From Chinchilla lanigera (Eukaryota; Chordata; Mammalia; Rodentia; Chinchillidae): 64,000 bases of DNA. Under the pieces are notes generated by a model. The model saw only the letters and a list, made by a program, of their open reading frames with translations. It made no database searches and had not been told where the DNA came from. Location of the stretch: NCBI RefSeq assembly GCF_000276665.1, contig NW_004955418.1:8869917-8933916 (forward strand), in the 5' to 3' direction. Made by a program: the position numbers and the translations under genes. Each line of letters starts with the position of its first letter. The first letter of the stretch is position 1. Below are positions 24,460 to 36,604 of the stretch, piece after piece.

Positions 24460-25140
24460 CTTAATTTTTATATTTTACTGAATTATATTTGATATTATTC
24501 TACTAAAGATTTTTATGTCTATATTCATTACGGATGTTGGTTTAAGTTACCACTTTTATGCCACTATTGCAGATTAAAATAATTACCTTCATAAAACTGA
24601 GTTGCTGTTCAATTGTCTTAATTGTTGAAATCGTATTTATATTCATTTTTATATATGTTTAGTAGAATTTCTATTGAAATAATGTAGTTTATATTAGGGA
24701 AATTTTAAATTATGAATGAAAATTCAGTATTTCATAGAGCTGATCAAGTTATATCTTTTTTTTATGAAGTGTGTGCTGGTAGATGTGTGTTTCTAACCAA
24801 AGTGATTAATTTTATCTAAATTGTCAAATTTAGAAGTGTAGGATTGTTTGTACTGTTCCTTTGTAATCTTTTTTATTCCTTTGTGGTCTGTGGTGAGGGC
24901 TCCTGTCACAGTACTGATATTAGCAGTGTGTGCCTCACCCCTTTTTTCCATCAGGCACCTTAGTATAACTTTAATAATTTCATTGCTTGTTTTATCCAAG
25001 CAATTTTCATTAATTTTCTTGATCATTCTTTTCTGATTTTAATTCAGTTTCTCTGTTCTTTTCAGTTATTTCTTTTCTCCCTTTTCTATTGTTTTTACTT
25101 TCATTTTCTTTTTCTATAATATTGACACAGACTCTAGGTT
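24460..25140 (-). mobile_element. ancient L1 ORF2 fragment, antisense
   Basis: TAAATTGTCAAATTTAGAAG, TGTTCCTTTGTAATCTTTTT, TTGTGGTCTGTGGTGAGGGC and the T-rich TTTTATCCAAGCAATTTTC follow the antisense order of old L1 ORF2 sequence between the endonuclease and reverse transcriptase. The 77-codon minus-strand frame at 24793-25026 lies in the ORF2 direction and is probably a decayed remnant of it. Confidence 0.6.
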
Positions 25141-25320
25141 AATACTGTGAATCTTTTCTTCAGCCACACATATGCCTTCATATGTGATCAACCAAGAGGA
25201 AAACTGTTCAAGGCCAAAAAGAACAAATTCAAGTGATAAAATCCCATTGTATTAGGTAGTTCATTCAGTTTAAATTTTTAAAAAATACACAAAACTTAAT
25301 AAGGGTAGAACAATTGATTT

Positions 25321-25403
25321 TTCTTTTTCCAGTACCAGGAATCGAACTCACGACCTTGTGCTTGCCAGGCAGGTGCTGTGCCACTGAGCTAAATCCCCAG
25401 CCC
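25321..25403 (-). mobile_element. ID-type SINE, antisense
   Basis: The inverted body ends CTAAATCCCCAGCCC, with B box (reverse) GAATCGAACTC. It is flanked by GAACAATTGATTT (25308-25320) and GAACAACTGATTT (25404-25416), a 13-base target duplication with one change. The short A tail is on the left. Confidence 0.95.
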
Positions 25404-25416
25404 TGAACAACTGATT

Positions 25417-25808
25417 TTAAATGACCAGGCATTTTAGAAGGGATATATATAAGATGATGTATGAGCCTAAATATAAAAAATATAGAGAAATATGCTGCAA
25501 AAAAATCTTTAATAGAAAATGCATTGATTTTTTAAAAATCTGTAAAGTGCATTATTTTTATGCAAAGCAGTAGTTATATTTTATCTCTTTTGTCTACCTC
25601 AGAAAAACCATACACCTATTCGTGAGGAAAATATCAGCTAAATGTGAGTTGAGGGACATCTGTAAAACAGTTAAATAGTATTCCTCAAAACTTTCATACA
25701 ATCAGAAACAAGGACCATCCAGGAATCATTCACACAAGTGAGATATTTTAAAAGATATAATAATACTAGGATGTGTAACTTGATGGGACCATGTAACTAA
25801 GTCGGACA
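25417..25808. other. unassigned AT-rich DNA
   Basis: Nothing is recognised. Confidence 0.4.
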
Positions 25809-26174
25809 TGTCTTATTCAGCTTTTTCATTGCTGGGTGCAATCAGTACTCTACATCTGAAAGAAGGAGAGGTTTAATTTAACTCATGGTTTACAGAGATC
25901 TAGTCAGTGGTTGTCTAGCTCCAAGAAGAAGCGTCATTGTGGAAGAGTGTGCCAGAACAAAGCTGTTCAAAACAAGGGAATAATACCAGAGAGCAAAGAA
26001 CAGAAATCACAAATAATACTCAATTTCATGCATCCATGACACACCTGGACCACTCAGATGCACCACCAATCCACAGAGTGGCTCCCCATCCAATCAAGTT
26101 GATATAATAAAGCTTTACATTCATATTCCACTGATTGTCAACTTTGACTCTCAAACACATATATTTAAACCACA
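25809..26174 (-). mobile_element. MaLR LTR, antisense (3' LTR of the 25809-27790 element)
   Basis: It begins TGTCTTATTCAGCTTTTTCA and TTGCTGGGTGCAATCAGTAC, then GGAGAGGTTTAATTTAACTC, and ends TATATTTAAACCACA. This is the MT/ORR1-like antisense LTR pattern. CATCCAATCAAGTTGATATA near its end and TGTCAACTTTGAC are typical. It is directly followed by sequence that is not LTR and is best read as the MaLR internal region. Confidence 0.65.
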
Positions 26175-27639
26175 CTTAATTGCTAAACACTAGGACATAC
26201 TTCTGCCTACAGTGATATAGCTATCTTGGGTAAAACTGTATGCACAGTAATCCTTGACCAAAGTGTCAGTGTTTTCAAAACCCCAAGGCAAAGGTAATTC
26301 TGAGAACCCAGCCTAACTCCTACCAGTGAACATGTATAAAAGTCAATCAAGGTACACAATTCCAAGATACTATACATAGTATAAATATTCTCATTACAGG
26401 ACAGAGGAATTGGGGCTACAAAAAAATTGGACCAATATAAGACAAAAATACAGGAGGCTAAGCACCAAGTCCTGAAGCCCTATATCTGGCATCTGAAGTG
26501 CACAGTGAATGGGAATTTCAAATGGCTTGTGTGGTCTCACCCCTATACTTTGACCAGTCTCCCTTTGCTGGACTCCCCTTGTGGCCCAGAACTTTCCTGG
26601 CCAAATATTCCATGTTTGTGGCTTTCACTGTCACTTCGGCTTTGTTCCCATATCTTCATGCACTGCTTTCTCAAGGTTTCCTTCCCCGGATTCCCAGTCC
26701 TTCCTTTGAAATCTGAGTGAAAATCTCTGTGGCCCAGCAGCTATTTCATTTTGAATGCTGGTACAACTTTATGCTTCCATGACATGCCTGGACCAGCATT
26801 ATGTGGTCAGTTCCAAGGTCTGCACTGAACAGTATCTAGGTCATCTTGAACAACAGCTGAAGTGGTCTTTGAGTGTCTGGAGAGCTGAGAATAGTGAAAT
26901 AAATCCTTGGGGACAAATTCCCTAGGGGGACATTCTTGAGCAGAGGGATCAGGGGCACGTTTCTGAAACAAATGGTTTCTACTGTTTTACTCTCAAGCCT
27001 CCAATGCATGGTGCCTTGGTGAATTTTTGGACCCACCCCCCCCATAGCATGTTTCTTCTTGCTGTATAAAGTACCTGGTTTCTTTTAAATCCCATTCATC
27101 TCTCCAGGCATCTCAAACTTGTGGGCCCAAATTTATGTGCGGCTACTTCTGGAACAAAACAAGTTTTTCAGATTTTTCTGCTTTTCCTTTTGCTTTGACT
27201 CTCACTGTAAGTCTGGCTAAATTCAGCCAGCAGTACCTATGAGGGCTGAATATTGGGCTGCCTTGAAGCTTCTTCTACCACGTTGATTATTACAATGCTA
27301 TTAATTTTGGTCTCCTTCCAAGTCTCAGAATGTGGGTAAAATGTAGCCAAAGTTTCTGCCACACTATAACCCACAACTTTTATCCAGTACCAATGGCGTC
27401 CTTTTTCCCAATTGAAAACTCCTGACTCTGTCCACTACTTTCCACCTTGCTATAAATATTCTGTTCTTCTGGGCTCTGTCCAGAGTCACTATCAGGCTCT
27501 GTCTGCATCATTATAGTTCTGCACTTTGCTGCATCTCTAACCCTTCCCAGATACCAGTTTCCTCTCAATACCAGTTCCAGAGGTTTCTAAACCATGTGTT
27601 CAGACACAATCACAACAACGACGTTGTGCCTACTACAAG
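26175..27639 (-). mobile_element. probable MaLR internal region, antisense
   Basis: This 1.46 kb is GC-richer than its surroundings and lies between two same-orientation LTR-like sequences. Frames of 60-97 codons on both strands carry no recognisable domain. MaLR internal regions are known to be short, mostly without intact retroviral genes, which fits. Assignment comes mainly from context; it could be an unrelated old repeat. Confidence 0.45.
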
Positions 27640-27790
27640 TTATCTGTCTTTTGCTGGACATAATATCTGACACCCACAACTTAAAGGAAGAACATTCTAA
27701 ATTGGCTCACCATTTAAGAGTATTTAATCCATAGTCAGCTTGCTCCAAGGCATAAACCTTATTGAGAACAGCGTATTAGAGCAACTCTGC
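27640..27790 (-). mobile_element. truncated MaLR LTR, antisense (candidate 5' LTR)
   Basis: CTGTCTTTTGCTGGACATAA, TATCTGACACCCACAACTTA, AAGGAAGAACATTC and GTCAGCTTGCTCCAAGGC give the same LTR pattern as 25809 and 17935. The rest of the LTR is missing or too diverged to see. Confidence 0.55.
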
Positions 27791-27935
27791 TAATTTCATC
27801 GATTATATTAAAAAGTGAATCATATTATCTCATTATTTCCATCTTAGAGAATAATAAATTCAGAAATATTAAAAATATTTTGCAAACAATCTTTAGATAA
27901 ATTTGAATAGCTCTTTGTTTATCATTATTTTTTAC

Positions 27936-28072
27936 TATTTTTTGAGACATACTCTTGCTATGTAGTTCAGGCTGGCCTTGAACACTACGTTTTCCAGGGT
28001 GGCACTGATCTCATGGCAATCTTCCTGCTTCAGTCTCTTGAGTTCTGGGATTGCAGGCATGTAGTCTGTTAT
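27936..28072 (-). mobile_element. B1-like SINE, antisense
   Basis: TTTTTTGAGACATACTCTTG, TATGTAGTTCAGGCTGGCCT, TCTTGAGTTCTGGGATTGCA and GGCATGTAG form a reverse-strand B1. The first part of B1 (GCCGGGCGTGGTGG-like) is degraded. Confidence 0.85.
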
Positions 28073-28204
28073 ATATTTGAAATTAAAACCATACATGGAC
28101 CAGATAGTCATACAATTGATCAGATCTAAGGAATAAATATGGGAGTATTGATTTCTTTTGAATTTCATTAAACAGTTTGAGAAACAGCAGCTCTAGGTCT
28201 TCTC

Positions 28205-29745
28205 TAAATTGTAGAATTCAGCAGTGAATCTGCTAGAGTTTAAGCTTCTCCTTGTAGGTAGATTTTTAAATACATCTTCAGTTTCATTGATTATATTGGG
28301 TTATTTGTAATTTTTATATCTTCTTGATTCAACTTTGGTAATTCATATGTATCTAGCAATCTGTATCTCTTCTGTGTTTTCCATCTTATTAGAATAGAGG
28401 TTCTGGAAGTATGTATTGATTATCTTCTGGATTAATCCAGGATCTGTGTTGATTTCCTAATTGTATGGACTTTCATCTTTTCTTTTATTTAGTATAAAAT
28501 TGGCTAAGGGTTTGTTAATTTTATTTAATCTTTAACATAACCAACTCTTTGATTAAGTAATTCTTTGTACTATTTCCTTAGTCTCCATTGCATTAATGTC
28601 TGCTCTGATCTTTATTTATTTATTTGTTTATTGTTTTTTTTTTTCTGGAACTGGCAATTGAACTCATGACCTTGCCCTTCCCAGGCAGATGCTGTGCCGC
28701 TGAGCTAAATCCCCAGCTCCTTGCTCTGATCTTTATAATTTCCTCTGTCATAGAAGCTTCATGCTTGACTTGCTGTTCTGTCTAGAAACTCAGGGTTCAA
28801 CACTAGACTGCTTATTTGAACTTGATCTGTTTTTCTGGTATAGGAATTCAGCTCCATAAATTTCTCATAGGGCTGCTTTCATTGAACTCCATAAATTCCA
28901 GTATGCTGTAAGGGTATCATTTAATAGTAGAAAACAACTAATTTCTTCTTTAATTTCATCTGTGACACATTGTTTGTTCAGGAGGTTGCTGTTTAATTTT
29001 CATGTGTTTATGAATTTCTTGTGGTTTTCTTTGCCATTGATTTCCAATTTAATTGCATTATGGTCTGATAATGTGCATGGGATAATCACTTCATTTGAAT
29101 TTACATAAACATGTTCTTTGAGCTAGGATGTGGTCTATTTTGGAGAACTTAGAAAAATGTATATTCTGATGCAATGGGGTGGAAAATTCTGTACACATCT
29201 ACTAGGTCCATTTGTTCAAAACTTTGGTTCAGTTCTGACATTTGTTTGTTGACCTTTTGTCTAAATGATCTACTTGTAACCGTGGAGTTTTGAGGTTCCC
29301 CATTATAATTGTATTAGTGTGTATTTAATTTTTTATGTCTGTTAGTGTTTGTTTTATATAGTTGGGTGCACCAGTATTTGCTGCAAATATATTTTTATTT
29401 GTTATCTCTTCCTCTTCAATTGTTCCTTTACAGGGAGGTAGTGATCTTTGTCTCTCTTAACTAATCTTGGCTTGCAATTCAAATTGTCTGCAAATAGAGT
29501 AGCTATCCCTGCTTTCCTCTGGGTTCCTGTCACATCGAGTATTGTTTGCCATCCTTTGACTTTCATTTTATGAATTTCTTTTTGAATTAAATGAGTCTTT
29601 TTCATGCAGCATATTGTTGGATCTTGCTACTGAGTCCATTCTGCCAGTCTGTTTCTTTTGAGCGGTGAATTGAGACCATTTACATTGATAGCTATAATTG
29701 ATATGTATTGGCTTATCATTGTCATATTATTTTGCTGTTGTTAGT
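28205..29745 (-). mobile_element. L1 ORF2 5' part (endonuclease to reverse transcriptase start), antisense
   Basis: Read on the minus strand, this is L1 ORF2. On the plus strand it shows, in order, GAATTCAGCAGTGAATCTGC, TTGGCTAAGGGTTTGTTAAT, GGTCTGATAATGTGCATGGG, AATGTATATTCTGATGCAAT, TAGGTCCATTTGTTCAAAAC and GCCAGTCTGTTTCTTTTGAG. An ID-type SINE at 28634-28720 splits it. The minus frame at 29402-29605 (67 codons) lies in the ORF2 direction and is a decayed endonuclease piece. Stops and shifts elsewhere show it is dead. Confidence 0.85.
28634..28720 (-). mobile_element. ID-type SINE nested in L1, antisense
   Basis: The inverted SINE body ends CTAAATCCCCAGCTCC and has a T-rich tail on the left. 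It is flanked by exact copies of TGCTCTGATCTTTAT at 28601-28615 and 28722-28736. Both copies belong to the L1, so the SINE landed after the L1 insertion. Confidence 0.97.
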
Positions 29746-32700
29746 TCAAAATGGAAGAAGACTGGGTATGTCAACTATTGATTGAATTTGTTAGTGATAA
29801 AAGACCAGGGTCTCAGGAAAATTTAGATTGCATCCTGTGTTGGTGAGAATGGCTGGTTGTACTCTTTCCCCTAAAAACTGAGGGACTCAACAAGAAAAAA
29901 GAGGGCTCATTTCCAGTTCCCTCCTCCATATGGGATTCTTTGCAGTCTCTATCCCCAGTCTATGACCCCAAACACCCTGTACAGATAATTCCACCTTGAC
30001 TGAATCTGTCACCAGCTGCAGAGTACCCAACTTCTGGTGCTGTGGCTGCAGCTGCTGTAGAAGAGAAAGACCACTGTTTTCCTCAGCTCAGGAGAAAATT
30101 ATAAAGGCACAAGTCCTTATCCTCAATAAAAACAGACTCAATAATAAAAAGTTCATGCTGTGACATGACAGCCAATCTAGAGTCACAATAAAAACTTATC
30201 AAAAATCTTGGCTAATTGTTTAATTTACTTTTGGCTTTCAATTTAAATCAGTATTTTTATTTCACTAATATGCTCAAAAAATTTCCTATGGGTTGTAAAT
30301 ATGTAAACTACAACTACAGTGTTAACTCGCTCTTTTCTCTGTTTTCTGAATTATGTTAAAGAGTACTAATTGAAGGTTACTTGAAATTCTATTGAGCGCC
30401 AGTCAAATTTAAAAATGTAATAATCTGAGACCAAAGGAGAAAAAAAGAAAGTATAACTAAAATATAGAAAAATAATTGTGAATCTAAAGCTGGGCTAAAT
30501 ATTAAAAACGGACAACTCATACTCTTTTAATTCTTCTGTTGATTACTGAAAAGGTAGGGAGCTAGAGAGTAGAAAAGCCTGGTGCCTCCCACCATATTGG
30601 AGGTGGAAGGGCTGCTATGACCTCTGCTTTCCGTGACATGTGATCTATAGTGAAATTAAAAGTTGATTTTTTTTCTCCAAAGGTAAATTAGAAAATAAAA
30701 ACCAAAATTTCAAGGGTCTACCCATCTACCATCAATCTTTCTCGTTATATATCTATAGTAAGAGGTTTTCCTTTTCCACCTCTTTACTGGTGTTAATTTA
30801 TTCCAAGAAATGACTATGCTAGTTGGTCACCCCAAGAAGTTCTGACTATTTAATTTATAATGAACCTACAACAGATTATTGCAGGTATAGCTGAACTTGC
30901 CCAATATTTCTAAGAGCGCAGTCTGATCTAGAAGTAATTGCATGTCATTTGTGTTCATTGGTTTAAGGCACCTAAAGCAATTCTATTTTTCCTTTTATTT
31001 TTCTCTGGTTCTTTTGGCTTCCCACAGAAAAGTGGTTATCTAGAGTTTTAGAAGTAGCTAAATCCACTTAAAAGTTTATAGGATGAGGGTTAAATGACTT
31101 AAAAATCACATGGGACTTACAAATAGAAGCCTTAGAGTCTGAAGACATAAAGGTTATATACGATTTAAACTATGCATATTTCTATATGTGAATCTTGAAT
31201 TATATGTTTTACTTAGGTCATCTTATAGATAAGTAGACACTCATGATATGACCTCAAATGCTTGTAGTTCACATGGCTTAACAGTTAAATCAATTGATAA
31301 CAATAAAGATATTTTAAAGCCTAGAGACATGTTTCCATCCAGATTGCTAGACAACCTAGATAACCAGAACAATGTCCAAAATTAATTTGATAACTAAAAT
31401 ACCTGTTATTGTCTATGTGTAATAATGTAAGAGTTTTTCCTTGGTCAAAGATAATATACACAGTAGTTTAAAATGTTGACTGTCATGAAGGGTCAGTTAA
31501 AGCAATTGTGAATGTAACTAAGAGGGAAGCCCTTAAAATGCCAGAATTGTGCAACAAATCTCCTATTTCTTGTTGAAACAGCAGCTACCTAGTCCAAAAT
31601 TTGTTCAGTTTCTCCACTGATGCATAGCTTTTCCAGATTCCCCAGGGTCTTACTGTGGCACATTCCAACAGTTTTTAAATGTTGTGATATACTTAAGCTG
31701 GTTATAAGTAAAAGATTAAGCTCTCTGTGCCTAAAATAATAAGGTTTTCTTATTCAGATGCTCTTGGTTAAAATTACAACTATTGGCTTTGATTAAACAA
31801 CATTTTGTTATTTTATAAATAAGATACACTTGCATTGGGTAATAAGTGTATATACAGTCATTAATGCTGTTTCTTAAATTTATAAAAGTTCTGAAGATGT
31901 TATTTAATTCTTGTCAATATAAAATTGACAAGAATTTTTAATGAACCTGTTTTTTAAAAAAAAATCTATATTTTTGCCTTAAGAGTAGAAACTAAGCAAA
32001 TATATGTTAATTTTTCTCTAAAACTGTGGTACCAGTTATTACTAACCTCATGGTAGATTAAATAACTTCATGTTTTCCCCAAATGTAGATCTAATATGAC
32101 AGAAATATCACTAGCCAGTTACTGGAGACCCCCAAATTACAGTTGTTCATGATGAGAGACTTTTTCAGGTTTATATTTATATTATTTTATATAATCATGT
32201 TATAATAATTTAATGTACCTATAATTTATACAGTTGTGATAATGTGATTATAGTGATTAAAGATTAGGCATTAATAACCTTAATACACTGTAAAGTATAC
32301 ATATAAAATAAGCAAGCATATTCTAGTTAAATATCACTCTGGCAAATAAAGAAAAAGTGCTTAAAAGACAATAAATTAGGTAAAAGTTTCTGTATGTAAT
32401 TTGAATCATGTAATTAAATAGATTACTGGCAAAACATCATTTTATACCTGGATGAAAAGCAAATGTGTTTCAGAAATAATAATAAAAACCTATTGGCTCT
32501 AATGTAATGATGTTATCGTGATTTTTGTGATAATGTGTTATGCTGTGCTCGATCTCAAATTGTGTCTTAAAAATTTTGTAATGGTTATTAGTTAATGCTT
32601 GGAAGGGATTCATCTTTCAAGACTATCTTGATTGGTAAGAAGTAACAGTTCCTTGGTCACTCTATATATTTCTAGGTGCTTGATATATAGAAAACATCAT

Positions 32701-33724
32701 AGGATTAAATCTAGTGTTTTCACAGTAATACTCATTTAACTGATCTCCTAGGTGTTCAACAACTGAGGTTTAGGAACCAAAGATGAAAAGGTAACTGGTC
32801 TAAAAGGACAGCGAATACTTCCTTCCTGGCCCTCCATAGTCAACAAGGACCCGGGAGGGGAGACATCCTATAAGATCCTACAACTTTGGTAAGTCAATCA
32901 ACCACCTGAACAAGGAGATTGTTAGATCCCAAACACAGAAATCAGAAAAGGTACAGTGTGCTAAAAAGGAAGGTTGCTGTAAAAAGAAACGTCTTCTATG
33001 TCTTCACAGGAATATATGTGGTCAAGCAAGACTGTGTCCCATCTTGGTGGCTAACACTAACAGAAGAGTTGAGCAGTATCATACATGGTCTGATAAATAA
33101 TACTTGGGAAGCCTTTACCAAGTCAGTATTTGGTAAAAAAAAAAAAAAGGTTAAGTTTGATTAAGACTGGCCTCACTTTAACTTGGTCTTAACCACTTAG
33201 AAGAAAAGTATAACTAAAATTATAAAAGTTATACAAATGGACATAAACAAGGGGCTCCAATTGCTAACCCCTGCTGGCAGTGTCCAGCCACTCTGCGTGA
33301 CAGGTCCAAGAGCAAGCCAGATTCAGCTGTCCTTTCCATTTTAGTGCTCATGCTTTGGTAATACCCACAAAAGTTTATTTATCCTTGCCTAGACACTGCC
33401 TTTACCAAACTGTCTCCCTGTCCTTATCCTGCTAACATGCTCCAGACCAAAGAACACAATGGAGAGAATGAACTTATACATGCAGAGTTGAAGAAAAAGA
33501 GTATGAATATGAGAAGGGGAATTGTGAGAAATGGGGGCCCTGTATTTTCTGGATATAAACAGCAGCACCTCCATCTTAAACTTCATCTCACCCTATGCTG
33601 CCCTTCTCCACTCCATGCACTGGGTTGCAGGTGTTACAGGTACAAGGAATGTCTGCATCTTGAACTCCAGGCAGGGAACCTTTCCTACTAAGGACATTTA
33701 GTTCCCTGTCTTCCTAACCCTTTT
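29746..33724. other. unassigned, mostly AT-rich DNA
   Basis: About 4 kb without a recognised gene. 29830-30090 is GC-richer and may be the upstream part of the L1 at 28205. 30540-30650 is a short GC-rich patch. 32750-33720 is less AT-rich and could include more of the retrovirus whose 3' part is at 33725-35881, but I could not place any motif. A run of 14 A is at 33136-33149. A perfect 13-bp hairpin is at 31906-31936. Confidence 0.45.
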
Positions 33725-33970
33725 CAGTAACCTTCCCAATACCTCATCAGGGTTCCCCCTTTTGAAATTCGCAATAAGCAGCCCACTCCTCTTATTAAGG
33801 TCATAAGGGGGGATTTAAAGGAGCTTGGAAACCTCATTCTGAGACAATAACTGCAAGCATTAGGCTCAGCCTTAGCCATCCTACACCAATGGTTAAGAAA
33901 GATTGCCATGAGTTTGATGGTAAACACTCACTCTTTCAAGCCAGGGGATGCTGTGTGCGTAAAAGAATGA
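33725..33970 (+). pseudogene. decayed endogenous retrovirus pol, integrase C-terminal part
   Basis: The frame ending at 33970 has an ALGSALAILHQW segment (about 33856-33891) and then HSFKPGDAVCVKE (33929-33967) before a stop. The FKPGD-V-VKE pattern and the alanine/leucine-rich helix before it are typical of the end of class I (gammaretrovirus-like) integrases. A stop interrupts the frame at about 33847. Upstream pol could not be identified. It lies 5' of env, as in an ordinary retrovirus. Confidence 0.65.
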
Positions 33971-34389
33971 ATGTTCAATCCCTGAAACTCCTCTGGAGCA
34001 GCACATTCACTGTTATACTTTCATCCCCACTGCAGTAAGGTGGAGGAGATAGTCCATAGGTTCACCGCAGCAGAATAAAGGCAGCATCTTGAGACTGGAA
34101 GTGCATCCTAGATACATTAGGGCCGTGTAAGCTGATGATCCAGAAGAAGCAGTCTGCAACACTGGAACACCATTGAAAGATGACAGTCCTGCTGTAGTCA
34201 CTCTGGAGGCTGACTAGTTTTTGCACTGCAGAAGCCTGAGGAGGCACTCACTGCCAACACTAACAGACCACATCCTTTTTGTGACTATCTGTAATGTACT
34301 GCCACCCCTTGCTTTTAACTATATTTGAGTCTCCAATCTTGCTTTTGCTATACTCCTACCAGAGACTGGAGCCCACACTTTTAAGGTCT

Positions 34390-35570
34390 CTTCTTGCCAT
34401 GTATATGGAGGGACCAAAATGGGTTTTCAGTGGCCAAGGGAACCAAGAGATTTAGATACTCATGAAACTCACACTGGCACGGGATACCCCAGCTATACCT
34501 CAGGGGTTTGGCTTCTCAAGACCTCAGTAATTGGTAGAAACTGTCTTTCCTGGTGGGGAGGATGGTTCAATGTCTCTGTAAGATGACTAACATATCTGTG
34601 TCAAAGATTCCACAACAAAACCATACAGAAGACCCAATGGTGAGTGTCCCCTGACTACTTTGAACCAAACACTCACCCTTTGTCTAGCTTTTCTCATCTA
34701 AAGGAATTCTGAGATGATGTTGATGCAGATATCAAACAGTGGGCCCAAGATGGACAAAACTGTAAATGCAGATGAACTGAATATGCTGTGCTTCCTACAA
34801 ACTGGTCAGGTCCTTGTGTATTAGGAATGATCCACCCATCTTTCTATCCACTCCCATATGCCAGGGGAAAATATCTGGAAGTTCAAGTACATGAGGACAG
34901 GGAGACCCATAGAAAGCTACATTTCTTGCAAATTGGAAATTGGAAAAGATGACCAATGACCCCTGAGCACATAATTCAGTATTATGGTCCTGCCACTTGG
35001 GCAAAGGATGAGTCCTGGAGCTACCACAACCCTATTTATATGCTAAACTGCATAATTAGACTGCAAGCAGTCGTGGAAAGTATAACTGTGGAATCTGCCA
35101 AAGCTCTTAGGTTGTTAGCAAACCAACAGAACAAAAGATGCACTTCTATCTATCAAAATTGCTTGGCCTTAGTTTGTGTAATTTGTGGAAAATTTAACCT
35201 AAGCAACTGCTGCCTACAAATAGATGAGGAGGGAAAGTTCACAGAGGAGATTACAGATCAAATGAAGAAAATTGTTTATGTTCCAACCCAGACCTGGAAA
35301 GGTTGGGATCACGGGAAACTTTTCTGAGGATGATTTCCAGCTCTAGGTGGATGCAAAACCATCACAGGTATTCCACTCCTGATTTTGAGAACATGTTGGA
35401 TCTTGCCTTGCCTGACTCTCTTGCTTATATGTTCTGTCTCCAGCCTCACTGAGACAATGTTTGAAAGAAAAACAGCCGTACATGTGATGATATTATGGAA
35501 ATATAAACCTCTGCTGCATGATGACGCTCTTGAACCCAAAATAGGATGGAGTCCAAGCATCAAAAGGGGG
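34390..35570 (+). pseudogene. decayed endogenous retrovirus env (class I, gammaretrovirus-like)
   Basis: A broken surface part (34390-34955) contains a WWGGWFNV-type segment near 34550-34575. A longer frame at 34956-35327 begins with [15 protein letters not shown]. It then carries a leucine/alanine helix and the transmembrane-subunit disulphide region, [10 protein letters not shown] (a CX7CC reading), with a downstream [10 protein letters not shown]. Two stops at 35325-35333 separate this from an in-frame hydrophobic membrane-anchor segment (TCWILPCLTLLLICS, about 35391-35435) and a short tail. It is a fossil: multiple stops and no intact surface subunit. Confidence 0.8.
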
Positions 35571-35881
35571 ACTGTGATAGGTCCCTCCCCACTTGTCAGG
35601 GTAAGAACTTTTTACAGTCTAGAGATCTCAGCCTCTGTGTACACAGGTGTAGTTTTGATGTAACTCTGTAACACAAATCATACCCAACCAGACTATAAAA
35701 TATTAATGTATGTCCATATAAGGGAAACAAAGACACAACAATTGTATAGAAGGATGCAACTTTGTCATGTTAGGCACTCAACCTTTGGATAGGAATCCAC
35801 TGAGTCAGTGTCAGCACTAATAAAGCTGATTTCTGCGGAAAATCCCTCTGTCCCATCTCTCTACACAAAAGTCTTACAACA
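35562..35881 (+). mobile_element. polypurine tract and 3' LTR of the class I retrovirus
   Basis: A polypurine tract AAAAGGGGG (35562-35570) directly precedes TGTGATAGGTCCCTCCCC, the LTR start at about 35573. An AATAAA signal is at 35819-35824, followed by a TTTCTGCGG-type stretch and an end near ACAACA at 35881, giving an LTR of about 310 bp. No matching 5' LTR was found upstream, so the element is 5'-truncated, rearranged or has a degraded 5' end. Confidence 0.75.
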
Positions 35882-36169
35882 TTTCAAGATCTCCAAAGAA
35901 AGACAAAAACAAACTTCTATGGTGTGGAAATGGTTGTCAGTATATTTAAAAAATTAAAATATACCTGTTTTAGGAAAAAAATGATTTTTCCTATTTAGCT
36001 ATAATGAAGAGTTCTTCCAAAGGATCAGCTGGAAATACAAACAAAATTTGAATTAATATTAAAAATAACTTTCATTGAGAATGAGGTAATTCACATGACG
36101 GCTCTTAACTTCTGTGAACTAGAAAGAGAAAAATTGAAATTTCACTAAGAAACACAGTTAAGGTTCTTT

Positions 36170-36604
36170 TTAGTTCTTTTTAGTTTTTAGAGGTAATTTT
36201 TGAATTAAGTTCATCAGTACAATTGAGATATACATAATGATCACATTCATCATAGGGAATTCATACCTGTACATGACATATTTTGATTCCTCTTTTTCCC
36301 CATTCAACTCCCCAACCTTCAGCCCATCTTCCCCCATTTATAAACCTTTGTTTCCATTTTAACCTTCTTTTATCATTTTTTCTTTTCCCTTCCTCCCTTT
36401 CCCCCTCCCTCCTTCCTAATGCCCTTTCCTTTTGAACAATTTATTCCTATTTCACAATTTCTATTATATATTTTGGTTCTCATTTACACTTTCAATCTCT
36501 CACTCCAGAAAGACAAAGTGATACACACACTTATGTAACTGGTTTATTTCACTTAAGACTATGCTCTCCAGGTCCATCAACTTAACAATAAATGTCTCAA
36601 GGGG
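36170..36604 (-). mobile_element. L1 3' UTR and ORF2 end, antisense
   Basis: CAGTACAATTGAGATATACA, TAATGATCACATTCATCATA and GGGAATTCATACC open the 3' UTR. A long pyrimidine tract (36290-36430) follows, then TTCACTTAAGACTATGCTCT and CCAGGTCCATCAA from the ORF2 end. It is the same subfamily as 52210-52665. The SINE at 36605 interrupts it. Confidence 0.85.

Noticed and set aside
33437..33691. 84-codon frame as a further retroviral gag or pol piece
   Set aside because: It is in a plausible position upstream of the integrase remnant, but I see no zinc knuckle, protease or reverse transcriptase motif.
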